A stretch of 64,000 nt of DNA from Cribrihabitans_A pelagius. Its GTDB lineage: Bacteria > Pseudomonadota > Alphaproteobacteria > Rhodobacterales > Rhodobacteraceae. Location: positions 62,001 to 126,000 of the forward strand of contig NZ_JBMERR010000012.1 in assembly GCF_048820915.1 (NCBI RefSeq), given 5' to 3'. Every line of letters begins with the position of its first letter. The stretch's first letter is position 1. This document shows, one piece after another, positions 24,058-33,389 of this stretch. The translations under genes were made by a program, and so were the position numbers. A model generated the notes under the pieces. It saw only the letters and a list, made by a program, of their open reading frames with translations. It did not search any database and was not told where the DNA came from.

Positions 24058-26037
24058 TCAATTCGCTGCAATTTCAGGTGGCTTTGCCAGCTCCACGATG
24101 TCACCGATAATTGAATTGAGCTCGAAATCCTTTGGCGTATAGACACGCGCGACGCCGTAGGTTTTCAATTTCTGCGCGTCTTCGTCGGGGATGATTCCAC
24201 CCACAACCACCGGCACATGGCCAAGGCCTGCTGCATCCATGCGCTGCATCATCTCCTCCACCAGCGGCAGGTGGCTTCCCGACAGGATCGACAGGCCGAC
24301 CACATGGGCGTCGTCCTTCTGCACTGCCGCGACCAGTTCCGCGGGCGTCATGCGGATGCCGTCGTATGTGATGTCCATGCCGCAGTCGCGGGCGCGGAAG
24401 GCGATCTGCTCGGCGCCGTTGGAATGGCCGTCGAGCCCGGGCTTGCCGACTACGAACTTGATGCGGCGGCCCAGCGTGCGGCTCACCGCGTCCACCGCAG
24501 CCCGCAGGTCGTCCAGCCCTTCGGTCTGGTTGGAGACCGAGACGGAGACGCCGGTGGGGCCGCGGTAGGTGCCATGCACGCGGCGCATTTCCTCGGCCCA
24601 TTCGCCGGTGGTGACGCCGGCCTTGGCGGCGGCAATCGAGGGCACCATGATATTGGCGCCGCTGGCGGCGGCCTCGCGCAGGCCCGCCAGGGCCGATTGC
24701 ACCGCGTCCGCGTCGCGCCCGGTGCGCCAGTCGTTCAGGCGGGCGATCTGCTCCTGCTCCACCGCCGGATCGACCACCATGATGCCGCCGTCTTCGCTTT
24801 GCAGCGGCGAGGGCTCGCCCTCGGTCCACTTGTTGACGCCGACCACCACGGTTTCGTTGCGTTCGATCCGGTTCAGCCGCTCGGCGTTGGAATCGACCAG
24901 CCGGCCCTTCATGTATTCGATCGAAGCCACCGCGCCGCCCATCGACTCGAGGTTGGCAAGCTCGGCGCGGGCGCCTTCCTTCAGCGCCTCAACCTTGGCC
25001 TCGACTGCCGGGTTGCCGTCGAACAGGTCGCCGTACTCCAGCAGGTCGGTCTCATAGGCCAGGATCTGCTGCATCCGCATCGACCACTGCTGATCCCAGG
25101 GGCGGGGCAGGCCGAGCGCCTCGTTCCAGGCGGGCAGCTGCACGGCGCGGGCGCGCGCCTTCTTCGACAGCGTCACCGCCAGCATCTCGATCAGGATACG
25201 GTAGACGTTGTTCTCCGGCTGCTGCTCGGTCAGGCCCAGCGAGTTCACCTGCACACCGTAGCGGAAGCGGCGGAATTTCGGGTCTTCCACCCCGTACCGC
25301 TCCCTGCAGATCTCGTCCCAGAGGTCGACAAAGGCGCGCATCTTGCACATCTCGGTCACGAACCGGATGCCCGCATTCACGAAGAAGGAGATCCGCCCCA
25401 CCATCGCCGGGAAGTCCTCCGGCGCGATGCGCGGTTTCAGCTCGTCGAGCACCGCCTGCGCGGTGGCGAGCGCAAAGGCCAGCTCCTGCTCCGGCGTGGC
25501 GCCGGCCTCCTGCAGATGGTAGGAGCAGACGTTCATCGGGTTCCACTTGGGCACATTGGCGTAACAGTATTCCGCCACATCCGCGATCATCTTGAGGCTG
25601 GGTTTGGGCGGGCAGATATAGGTGCCGCGGCTCAAATACTCCTTGATCAGGTCGTTCTGCACCGTGCCCTGCAGTTTCGCCACATCCGCGCCCTGTTCCT
25701 CCGCTGCCGCGATATAAAGCGCCAGCAGCCAGGGCGCGGTCGCGTTGATCGTCATCGAGGTGTTCATCTGCTCCAGCGGGATCTGGTCGAACAGGGCGCG
25801 CATGTCACCCAGGTGGCCGATGGGCACACCGACCTTGCCGACCTCGCCGCGCGCCAGCTCGTGGTCGCTGTCATAGCCGGTCTGCGTCGGCAGGTCGAAA
25901 GCAACGCTGAGCCCGGTCTGCCCCTTGGCAAGATTAGAGCGGTAAAGCGCATTGGAGGCCTGGGCGGTCGAATGGCCGGCATAGGTGCGGATCAGCCAGG
26001 GACGGTCGGCGGTGCGGTCATTTTGCGTCTGCGGCAT
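24058..26037 (-). CDS. ecm: Ethylmalonyl-CoA mutase, adenosylcobalamin dependent
   Basis: Protein of 659 residues with the methylmalonyl-CoA mutase barrel: RTYAGHSTAQASNALYRSNLAKGQTGLSV at the start, DLPTQTGYDSDH, TSMTINATAPWLLALY. The C-terminal B12 domain carries GLDGHSNGAEQIA (lower axial His) and GGIIPDEDAQKLKTYGVARVYTP. Size and start match Ecm of Rhodobacter sphaeroides, a clade distinct from the roughly 710-residue methylmalonyl-CoA mutase. It converts ethylmalonyl-CoA to methylsuccinyl-CoA, the step after Ccr. ccr lies 1.7 kb away across one divergent gene, as expected for this lineage. Confidence 0.93.
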   Translation of the reverse strand: MPQTQNDRTADRPWLIRTYAGHSTAQASNALYRSNLAKGQTGLSVAFDLPTQTGYDSDHELARGEVGKVGVPIGHLGDMRALFDQIPLEQMNTSMTINATAPWLLALYIAAAEEQGADVAKLQGTVQNDLIKEYLSRGTYICPPKPSLKMIADVAEYCYANVPKWNPMNVCSYHLQEAGATPEQELAFALATAQAVLDELKPRIAPEDFPAMVGRISFFVNAGIRFVTEMCKMRAFVDLWDEICRERYGVEDPKFRRFRYGVQVNSLGLTEQQPENNVYRILIEMLAVTLSKKARARAVQLPAWNEALGLPRPWDQQWSMRMQQILAYETDLLEYGDLFDGNPAVEAKVEALKEGARAELANLESMGGAVASIEYMKGRLVDSNAERLNRIERNETVVVGVNKWTEGEPSPLQSEDGGIMVVDPAVEQEQIARLNDWRTGRDADAVQSALAGLREAAASGANIMVPSIAAAKAGVTTGEWAEEMRRVHGTYRGPTGVSVSVSNQTEGLDDLRAAVDAVSRTLGRRIKFVVGKPGLDGHSNGAEQIAFRARDCGMDITYDGIRMTPAELVAAVQKDDAHVVGLSILSGSHLPLVEEMMQRMDAAGLGHVPVVVGGIIPDEDAQKLKTYGVARVYTPKDFELNSIIGDIVELAKPPEIAAN

Positions 26038-26074
26038 TGCGGGCCTCGCGAGTCAGGGTGTCGGTAATTTTATT

Positions 26075-26086
26075 TCGTCATGACGA
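26075..26086. promoter_or_regulatory. 12-bp palindrome upstream of ecm
   Basis: TCGTCATGACGA is perfectly symmetrical and lies 38-49 bases before the ecm start in the 186-base divergent gap. It could be a regulator half-turn site. The same gap has TTGCGGCAA (26125-26133) and CTGCGGCAG (26140-26148). Confidence 0.35.
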
Positions 26087-26223
26087 TGTAAACTGCAATG
26101 ATCGACCCTTGTCAATTCGCTGCGTTGCGGCAAAGAGTGCTGCGGCAGGCCGCGGAGCAAAGACCCTGTGGCGGGCCGGGCAAAACCCTTGTCAACGCCC
26201 GGCGCCTGCGCAACTGTCCGGAC

Positions 26224-27657
26224 ATGACGCAGACGGTCGAACTCCCGCTTTGGCTCTTCGTGCTGGTCGTGGTCTTTGCCGCGGTGACCTTCGCCTCGCA
26301 TTTCCTGTTCCCTTCGGTGCGCTGGTTCTTCCGGCGGCGGCTGGAGCGCGCGGTGGCGCGGCTGAACCAGCGGCTGGAGCGCCCGATCGAACCGTTCAAG
26401 CTGGCGCGCCGCTACGACATGATCCAGCGGCTGATCTACGATCCGCAGGTGACAAAGGCGGTGGCGGAACAGGCCGCGGCAGAGGGTATCCCCGACAACG
26501 TCGCCTTCGAGCAGGCCCGCGGCTATGCCCGCGAAATCGTGCCGGGGTTTTCCGCCTTTGCCTATTTCGGCCTGGCGATCCGGGCGGCGCGGGTATTGTC
26601 CAATGCGCTATATCATGTGCGCTTCGGCCACAGTGACGAAGCCGCGCTGCGCCGGATCAGCCCGGACGCCACCGTGGTTTTTGTGATGAACCACCGTTCC
26701 AACATGGATTACGTGCTGGTCACTTACCTCGCGGCGCAGCGGCTGACGCTGTCTTATGCAGTGGGGGAGTGGGCCCGGGTCTGGCCGCTCAGCCGGCTGA
26801 TCCGGGCGATGGGCGCCTATTTCATCCGCCGCCGCTCGCACAGCCCGCTCTACCGCGCGGTGCTGGCGGCCTACGTGCGGCTGGCAACCCGCGGCGGCGT
26901 GACCCAGGCGATGTTTCCCGAGGGCGGGCTGAGTCTCGACGGCGTGCTGGCGCCGCCCAAGCTTGGTCTGTTGAAATACATCGTCGATGCCAGCGCAGCG
27001 GAGTCGCGCGACGTCGTCTTTGTGCCGGTGGCGCTGAATTACGACCGGGTGCTGGAAGACAAGATCCTGACCTCCGCCGCCCGCGCGGGCGAACGCCGCT
27101 TCCGCGCCCGCATCGGCGTGGTGGCGCTGAAGATGCTGCGCCAGCACTGGCTGTGGATCACCGGCCGCTTCCGCCGCTTCGGCCACGCCGCGGTAAGCTT
27201 CGGCCGCCCGCTCAGCCTGCAAGAATTTGCCGGGGGGCGCAGCGGCGAGGTGACGGTGCCGCTGGCCCGGGAACTGATGGAGCGGATCGGGGAGATCGTG
27301 CCGGTGCTGCCGGTGCCGCTGGCCGCCGCGGTGCTCCTGGAGCAGGACGATCTCAGCCGCGCCGCCATCACTCACCGGGCGGCGGCGCTTCTGGAGGCGA
27401 TGCCGCTCTCGGGGCTGCACCTGCCGCCGGAGAACTGCGATTTCGAAATCGCCGCGGCGCTGCGGCGGCTGGAGGAGCGGGGCCTGATCACCTGTCGCCA
27501 GGACCGCTGCCGGGTGGCGCCGGGGCAGCGTGACCTCCTGGCCTTCTACGCCGCCTCGATCCGCCACCTGCTGCCGAAACCGATGCTGCCGCCCGCCGGA
27601 AGCGGCCCTGCTCATGCTGCGAATGCTAAATGCGATGCTGCATCCGCTCGGTCATAA
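26224..27657 (+). CDS. PlsB-like glycerol-3-phosphate acyltransferase
   Basis: Protein of 477 residues from the ATG at 26224. A -35/-10 pair TTGTCA-N17-AACTGT ends six bases before this ATG, supporting it and a leaderless mRNA. The N-terminus has one membrane helix (LPLWLFVLVVVFAAVTF). Acyltransferase block I is NHRSNMD (HX4D) and block III is FPEGGLS. The layout fits the PlsB-type family that acylates glycerol-3-phosphate or lysophosphatidate in phospholipid synthesis, though it is shorter than Escherichia coli PlsB. It is located between ecm and ccr, perhaps by lineage-conserved linkage rather than pathway. Confidence 0.85.
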   Translation: MTQTVELPLWLFVLVVVFAAVTFASHFLFPSVRWFFRRRLERAVARLNQRLERPIEPFKLARRYDMIQRLIYDPQVTKAVAEQAAAEGIPDNVAFEQARGYAREIVPGFSAFAYFGLAIRAARVLSNALYHVRFGHSDEAALRRISPDATVVFVMNHRSNMDYVLVTYLAAQRLTLSYAVGEWARVWPLSRLIRAMGAYFIRRRSHSPLYRAVLAAYVRLATRGGVTQAMFPEGGLSLDGVLAPPKLGLLKYIVDASAAESRDVVFVPVALNYDRVLEDKILTSAARAGERRFRARIGVVALKMLRQHWLWITGRFRRFGHAAVSFGRPLSLQEFAGGRSGEVTVPLARELMERIGEIVPVLPVPLAAAVLLEQDDLSRAAITHRAAALLEAMPLSGLHLPPENCDFEIAAALRRLEERGLITCRQDRCRVAPGQRDLLAFYAASIRHLLPKPMLPPAGSGPAHAANAKCDAASARS

Positions 27658-27768
27658 AATTGCGCACTGGACCCGATGGGGGTTGCATTGTTACCCTGTC
27701 GATCATATCCCTCAGATAAGCGCTGCGATTCTGCACCGCGGCAAAGCACAGTGAAAAAGGAGGCCATC

Positions 27769-29055
<1,287 letters not shown>

Positions 29056-29084
29056 GCCAGCCTGCGCCCGCCCGCTGACCCGGT

Positions 29085-29122
29085 GAACGCCCGCGAATCA
29101 CACCTGTGATCCGCGGGCGTTC
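29085..29122 (+). terminator. Terminator after ccr
   Basis: GAACGCCCGCG pairs with CGCGGGCGTTC, and the interior ATCACA pairs with TGTGAT, giving a 17-bp stem with one mismatch, 29 bases after the ccr stop. It is followed by TGCTTG, so the run of T is weak but the stem is very stable. Confidence 0.8.
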
Positions 29123-29266
29123 TGCTTGTGCGACCCTTTGCGCGCGTTTAACGCGCGGAACGCCGAACCCGCTATTTATGGGGAGGGAGAAATGGTGAGT
29201 ATTCTGCAAGCCCGGCCGCCGCTAATGTGATATTTTATGATGTTTTCTCTTTTTCATGGGACGCCA

Positions 29267-29467
29267 ATGGAACAAAATGAATGGATATTGGACGTTCTCA
29301 TTGACCTCAGGGAGGTTGCCGCTGCAAAAGGGCTAGGGACCCTGGCCAGTCAGCTGGACGCAACCTTGCAGGTCGCTCGCACAGAGATTGCGCCAATTCC
29401 CAACCACAATGGCACCCGGGTGAATGGCGAAACAAGCAGACTTGGACCGTATTCTGGAGGCACTTGA
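29267..29467 (+). CDS. Small protein encoded upstream of and overlapping luxR
   Basis: Frame of 66 codons, MEQNEWILDVLIDLREVAAAKGLGTLASQLDATLQ onward. The first 45 residues look like a helical, protein-like sequence with ordinary codon use, unlike the surrounding shadow frames; the last 20 residues are read from DNA that overlaps luxR by 44 bases. No good ribosome binding site precedes the ATG, and an earlier ATG (29237) gives ten extra residues. I believe similar 60-70 residue proteins precede luxR genes in other roseobacters. A role as LuxR modulator would be speculation. Confidence 0.55.
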   Translation: MEQNEWILDVLIDLREVAAAKGLGTLASQLDATLQVARTEIAPIPNHNGTRVNGETSRLGPYSGGT

Positions 29468-30143
29468 TGCCACCACTTCCCTCGATGGTCTGCAGCAGAT
29501 CATCGAACAGGTCTGTGCGGTCTTCGGTGTCGATCATGCCATGTACCATTGGGTCGACAGCGCTGGCGACCACTACTATTTCGGCACTTATTCCCAGGAA
29601 TGGACCGAACGCTACGCCGAAAAAGCCTATGTCCGCATCGATCCGGTCGTGGCGGGCTGCTATCAGCGGTTTCACCCGGTGGACTGGAAACGGCTGGACT
29701 GGTCGTCGAAACCGGCGCGCGAATTCCACAAGGATGCGCTCGCGCATGGGGTCGGAAATCAGGGCTACTCGATTCCGATCCGCGGCCCCAACGGCCAATT
29801 CGCGGTGTTTACCGTCAGTGACAACTGCGATGACGAAACCTGGATGAAGTTCACCGGCAAACACAGCCGGGACCTCATTCTGATGGGGCATTATTTCAAC
29901 CGCAAGGCACTGGAATTCGAACCCAGCCGCGGCGGAGACCAGACCCAGCCGCTGTCGCCGCGCGAGGTGGATGCGCTGACTCTGCTGGCGGTCGGCTACA
30001 GCCGCGCCCAGGTGGCGCAGACGCTGTCGATTTCGGAACACACGCTCAGGGTCTACATCGAAAGCGCCCGCTTCAAGCTTGGCGCCATCAACACAACCCA
30101 TGCCATCGCCCGGGCGATAAGCCTTGGAATTATCATCATTTAA
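29424..30143 (+). CDS. luxR: LuxR family acyl-homoserine-lactone-responsive regulator
   Basis: Protein of 239 residues. The autoinducer-binding domain has the expected aromatic and acidic residues in YHWVDSAGDHYYFGTYSQEW, ERYAEKAYVRIDPVVAGC and WSSKPAREFHKDALAHGVG. The C-terminal helix-turn-helix is LSPREVDALTLLAVGYSRAQ plus SISEHTLRVYIESARFKLG. With luxI 104 bases downstream it forms a complete quorum-sensing circuit. The start at 29424 has no strong ribosome binding site and overlaps the preceding small frame, suggesting translational coupling. Confidence 0.95.
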   Translation: MAKQADLDRILEALDATTSLDGLQQIIEQVCAVFGVDHAMYHWVDSAGDHYYFGTYSQEWTERYAEKAYVRIDPVVAGCYQRFHPVDWKRLDWSSKPAREFHKDALAHGVGNQGYSIPIRGPNGQFAVFTVSDNCDDETWMKFTGKHSRDLILMGHYFNRKALEFEPSRGGDQTQPLSPREVDALTLLAVGYSRAQVAQTLSISEHTLRVYIESARFKLGAINTTHAIARAISLGIIII

Positions 30144-30154
30144 CGATTCATTTT

Positions 30155-30174
30155 CACCGTTAGCGTTAACGGTG
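30155..30174. promoter_or_regulatory. 20-bp palindrome in the luxR-luxI gap, candidate lux box
   Basis: CACCGTTAGCGTTAACGGTG: arms CACCGTTA and TAACGGTG with a 4-base centre, 12 bases after the luxR stop and 73 before the luxI start. Length and position fit a LuxR operator. Alternatives are a luxR terminator hairpin or a LacI-type operator, since the core is near-symmetrical around a central CG. Confidence 0.55.
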
Positions 30175-30246
30175 TGAGAACGGTCTGAGGGACTCACCCT
30201 GAAGGCGCTACTCTGTCCCCACTTTTCAAGTTAAAGGGGACTATTC

Positions 30247-30888
30247 ATGCTTCGCTACATCTACGGCCGTGACCTGCACAACCATGCCGACCTGGCGCAT
30301 TCGATGTTCTGCGACAGGGCGGATCAGTTTAAAACCCGGCTGGGCTGGGACGTGCAGGTGAACGCCCGCGGCGAGGAACGCGATCAATATGACGATCTCG
30401 ACCCGCTCTACGTGATCTGGGAAATGCACGACGGGAGCCACGGCGGTTCCATGCGCTTCCTGCCCACCACCGGCAGGGTCATGGTGAACGAGGTCTTCCC
30501 GGGTCTCACCGGCGGCGTACCGCTGTGCAGCCCGCTGATCTGGGAATGCACCCGGTTCTGCCTGGCCCGCGGCGCCAGCAGCAAGACCGCGGGCGCCCTG
30601 ACCCTGGGCGGGGTGGAGATCATGCGCAACTTCGCAGTGCAGCATTTCGCGGGCGTCTTCGACCGGCGCATGGTGCGGATCTACCGCAGCCTCGGCTTCA
30701 GCCCCGAAATCGTTGGCACCGAAGGCGAGGGCGGCGAGCGGATCTGCCTCGGCCTGTGGGAATATTCCGAGGAGACCTACACCACGGTGGCGGCGAAGGC
30801 GGGCATTGCGCCGGACCTGTCGCAGCTGTGGTTCGACCGTGCCTTCGGCTGCCCTGCAGCCCCCGCGGGCATGGCACTTACCGCCTGA
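30247..30888 (+). CDS. luxI: LuxI family N-acyl-homoserine lactone synthase
   Basis: Protein of 213 residues. Invariant synthase residues are present: RADQFKTRLGW (Arg, Phe, Trp), the acidic EERDQYDDLDPLYVIW and GGSMRFLPTTG with the catalytic-region Arg. It makes an acyl-homoserine lactone from S-adenosylmethionine and an acyl carrier. Acyl length cannot be read; the Thr-rich KTAGALTLGG segment could be compatible with longer or 3-oxo chains but this is weak. The ribosome binding site is AAAGGGGA. It is downstream of ccr and luxR. Confidence 0.95.
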   Translation: MLRYIYGRDLHNHADLAHSMFCDRADQFKTRLGWDVQVNARGEERDQYDDLDPLYVIWEMHDGSHGGSMRFLPTTGRVMVNEVFPGLTGGVPLCSPLIWECTRFCLARGASSKTAGALTLGGVEIMRNFAVQHFAGVFDRRMVRIYRSLGFSPEIVGTEGEGGERICLGLWEYSEETYTTVAAKAGIAPDLSQLWFDRAFGCPAAPAGMALTA

Positions 30889-30953
30889 CCGAAAGGCCGC
30901 GCCGGGCGCCGGTTCCTCTGGCGGAGGGGGGCGCCCGGCTGTAGTGTCGCGCC

Positions 30954-32489
30954 ATGACAGCGATGCCCGTGACATTCTCCGACGACCAGGCCACTGCCTT
31001 CGACAGCGTGGCCGAGCTCCTGCGGCAGGCGGGGGTCGACCTTGATGACGGGCTGCTGCATCCGCCCCGCGGCGATGCCGGGGTGATGGCGGTGATCGGC
31101 AAGGCGGGCTCCGGCAAGACGCTCCTTCTGGCCGAGCTCTACAAGGCGCTGGAGCAGGCGGGCGTCGACATCGTCTCGGGCGATTACGAAAGCCGCAAGA
31201 AGACCGACCACCGCACGCTGGCGATTCTGGCGCCCACCAACAAGGCGGCGAGTGTGCTGCGGCTGCGCGGCGTGCCCGCCACCACCATCCACCGCATCCT
31301 CTATACCCCGGTCTACGACCCCGAGTACGAGCGCATCGCCGAATGGCTGACCGGCAACGGCGAACGCCCGGATATCGAGGGCCTCAGCGACGAAGCCCTG
31401 GCCCGCGCCGCCGCTTTTTACGGGAAGAACAAGTCGATCCCCGGCGCGCTGGCCGCCGCCGGCCTGCGCGGCTCCGATTTCATAACCGGGTGGAAACGGC
31501 GTGAGGATCCGCTCGACATCGGCTTCATCGACGAGGCTTCGATGCTGGACGACCGCCAGTTCGAGGACCTGAAGGAGATCTTCCCCAACCTGGTGCTGTT
31601 CGGCGACCCGGCGCAGCTTGCCCCGGTGAACCAGTCCGGCTCGATGGTGTTCGAAACCCTGCCCGAGCCGCGCCGCCTGATCCTCAACCGGGTGCACCGG
31701 CAGGAAGCGGGCAACCCGATCCTCGACCTCGCCCACGCGCTGGCCGACCCGCAGCTGGGGTTCGAGGATTTCGAGCGCATGGTGGAGGACACCGCGCGCC
31801 GAGACGACCGGGTGGTCTGGGGCCAGCGGGTGGAGGTCGACCTGATGGCGCGCTCGCCGGTGCTGGTCTGGCGCAACGCCACCCGCATCCGGCTGATCAA
31901 CGCCTTCCGCACCGTCCATGGCGCCCCCGAAGATGCGCTGATCGCGGGCGAGCCCTTGATCTGCGATGGGCTGGAACTGCCGCTCAAGCACCGCAAGAAA
32001 CGGCTCGACCTGGAGGCGCGCGGGCTGATCAAGGGCGCCCAGGTGATCTACCTCGGCCCGGGGCGCAAACCCGGCTTCTCGCGCCTGCACGTGATGGGCG
32101 CCGAGGACCCGCAGGTCTCCGCCGCCTCGATCGTGAAGATCGAAAAACCTGACGAGGAAGAGCCCTTCATCCCCTATGCCGCGCGCATGGGGGCGACCTT
32201 TCTGCATGGCGCCGCGGTGACCATCCACAAGGCGCAAGGCTCGCAATGGGACACCGCGCAGGTGTTTGCGCCCGATATCTACGCCGCCGCGCGCATGGGA
32301 AGGGTCGAGGCGGGCCAGCCACTGTGGAAACGGCTTGCTTATGTGGCCATCACCCGCGCCCAGGAGCGGCTGATCTGGGTGGTGCGGAACCGGCTTGCCA
32401 AGCCGACCACCGCACTGCCGGTCGATGACCTGAAGGCGCTGCCCGCGGCGGCACTGACCCTCGAAGCTCAGGAGGAGGCCCCGGCATGA
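30954..32489 (+). CDS. RecD-like ATP-dependent DNA helicase
   Basis: Protein of 511 residues of superfamily 1B. Walker A GKAGSGKT is at 49-56, motif Ia LAPTNKAASVL, Walker B IGFIDEASML, motif III LFGDPAQLAPV, and C-terminal motifs TIHKAQGSQWD and AYVAITRAQERLIW. It lacks RecBCD partners and fits the stand-alone AAA_30/RecD-like exonuclease V alpha-type helicases common in Alphaproteobacteria. No ribosome binding site is present: TAGTGT ends six bases before the ATG, so translation is likely leaderless. It overlaps the following SDR gene by 4 bases. Confidence 0.9.
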   Translation: MTAMPVTFSDDQATAFDSVAELLRQAGVDLDDGLLHPPRGDAGVMAVIGKAGSGKTLLLAELYKALEQAGVDIVSGDYESRKKTDHRTLAILAPTNKAASVLRLRGVPATTIHRILYTPVYDPEYERIAEWLTGNGERPDIEGLSDEALARAAAFYGKNKSIPGALAAAGLRGSDFITGWKRREDPLDIGFIDEASMLDDRQFEDLKEIFPNLVLFGDPAQLAPVNQSGSMVFETLPEPRRLILNRVHRQEAGNPILDLAHALADPQLGFEDFERMVEDTARRDDRVVWGQRVEVDLMARSPVLVWRNATRIRLINAFRTVHGAPEDALIAGEPLICDGLELPLKHRKKRLDLEARGLIKGAQVIYLGPGRKPGFSRLHVMGAEDPQVSAASIVKIEKPDEEEPFIPYAARMGATFLHGAAVTIHKAQGSQWDTAQVFAPDIYAAARMGRVEAGQPLWKRLAYVAITRAQERLIWVVRNRLAKPTTALPVDDLKALPAAALTLEAQEEAPA

Positions 32490-33223
32490 GCAAGACCATC
32501 CTGATCACCGGCGCCAGCTCCGGCATCGGCCGCGCCGTGGCTGAGCTGTTCCTGGCCGAGGGCTGGCAGGCGGGGCTGCTGGCGCGCCGGGCCGATGCGC
32601 TGGAGGAAGTGGCGGCGGACCGCCCCAATGCCCATGTCCTGCCCGCCGACGTGACCGACCCGGCTGCGGTGGACCAGGCGGTTGCGCGGTTCATCGCAGC
32701 CACCGGCCGGCTTGACGTGTTGTTCAACAACGCAGGCATCTTCACGCCGCCCGGGCTGATCGACGAAATCCCGCTCGAGGACTGGCACGCCTCGCTGAAC
32801 GTGAACCTCACCGGCATGTTCCTGGCCGCCCGCGCCGCCTTCCGGCAGATGCGCAAGCAGGATCCGCAGGGCGGGCGGATCATCAACAACGGCTCCATCG
32901 CCGCCCATGTGCCGCGCCCGGAATCGGCGCCTTATGCTGCAACCAAGGCGGCGGTCACCGGGCTCACCCGGTCGCTCTCGCTCGACGGGCGCGCCTTCAG
33001 CATCGCCTGCGGCCAGATCGACATCGGCAACGCCCGCACCCCGATGGTGGAGGACCTCAGCCACCGCCACGCCGCCGCCCACCCGGAGACCGAGCCGATG
33101 CATACCTTCGCGGTGGAGGACGCCGCCGCCTCGGTGCTGCACATGGCCAATTTGCCGCTGGAGGCCAACGTGCAGTTCATGACGGTGATGGCCACCAAGA
33201 TGCCCTACATCGGCCGCGGCTGA
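32486..33223 (+). CDS. Short-chain dehydrogenase/reductase
   Basis: Protein of 245 residues with a classical SDR fold: cofactor motif TGASSGIGRA (9-18), NNAG at about 91-94, catalytic Ser in NNGSIAAHV and the YxxxK pair in APYAATKAAVTG. Substrate is unknown. ATG overlaps the helicase stop, implying coupled translation, although no functional link between the two is evident. A hairpin terminator follows 20 bases after the stop. Confidence 0.92.
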   Translation: MSKTILITGASSGIGRAVAELFLAEGWQAGLLARRADALEEVAADRPNAHVLPADVTDPAAVDQAVARFIAATGRLDVLFNNAGIFTPPGLIDEIPLEDWHASLNVNLTGMFLAARAAFRQMRKQDPQGGRIINNGSIAAHVPRPESAPYAATKAAVTGLTRSLSLDGRAFSIACGQIDIGNARTPMVEDLSHRHAAAHPETEPMHTFAVEDAAASVLHMANLPLEANVQFMTVMATKMPYIGRG

Positions 33224-33243
33224 CCCGGCGCGGGAAAGCCGAT

Positions 33244-33263
33244 CGCTGCGCTGACGCGCAGCG
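33244..33263 (+). terminator. Hairpin after the SDR gene
   Basis: CGCTGCGC and GCGCAGCG form a perfect 8-bp stem around TGAC, 20 bases past the stop. There is no T-run. It directly abuts the palindromic element at 33272. Confidence 0.5.
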
Positions 33264-33271
33264 GCCTCCGG

Positions 33272-33342
33272 CGGGGATATTTGGTGTCAGAAAGTGGCAT
33301 CTGCTTGTCCTCCCGGGCTGCTTTCTGGCTGGAAATACCCCG
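33272..33342. repeat. Long imperfect intergenic inverted repeat
   Basis: Left arm CGGGG-A-TATTT-GGTGT-CAGAAAG and the reverse complement of the right arm CGGGG-TATTT-CCAGC-CAGAAAG share three blocks, separated by about 20 bases. It lies between convergent genes. I recall similar GGGG-TATTT-CAGAAAG elements scattered in roseobacter intergenic regions, but only one copy is visible here. Confidence 0.5.
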
Positions 33343-33360
33343 GGGTGAATTGGCCGCAGG

Positions 33361-33380
33361 CCAAAAGGGGCGGCGCCCCT
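33361..33380 (-). terminator. Terminator after the TIGR02186 gene
   Basis: On the minus strand AGGGGC/GCCCCT with a 3-base loop is followed by TTTTGG, 10 bases after the stop of the TIGR02186 gene. Confidence 0.65.
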
Positions 33381-33389
33381 GCCTGCCTG

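Noticed and set aside
29192..29230. 12-codon frame (MVSILQARPPLM) with a good GGGAGGGAGAA ribosome binding site upstream of the luxR region
   Set aside because: Too short to support by itself; it could be a leader peptide but nothing else in the sequence backs it.
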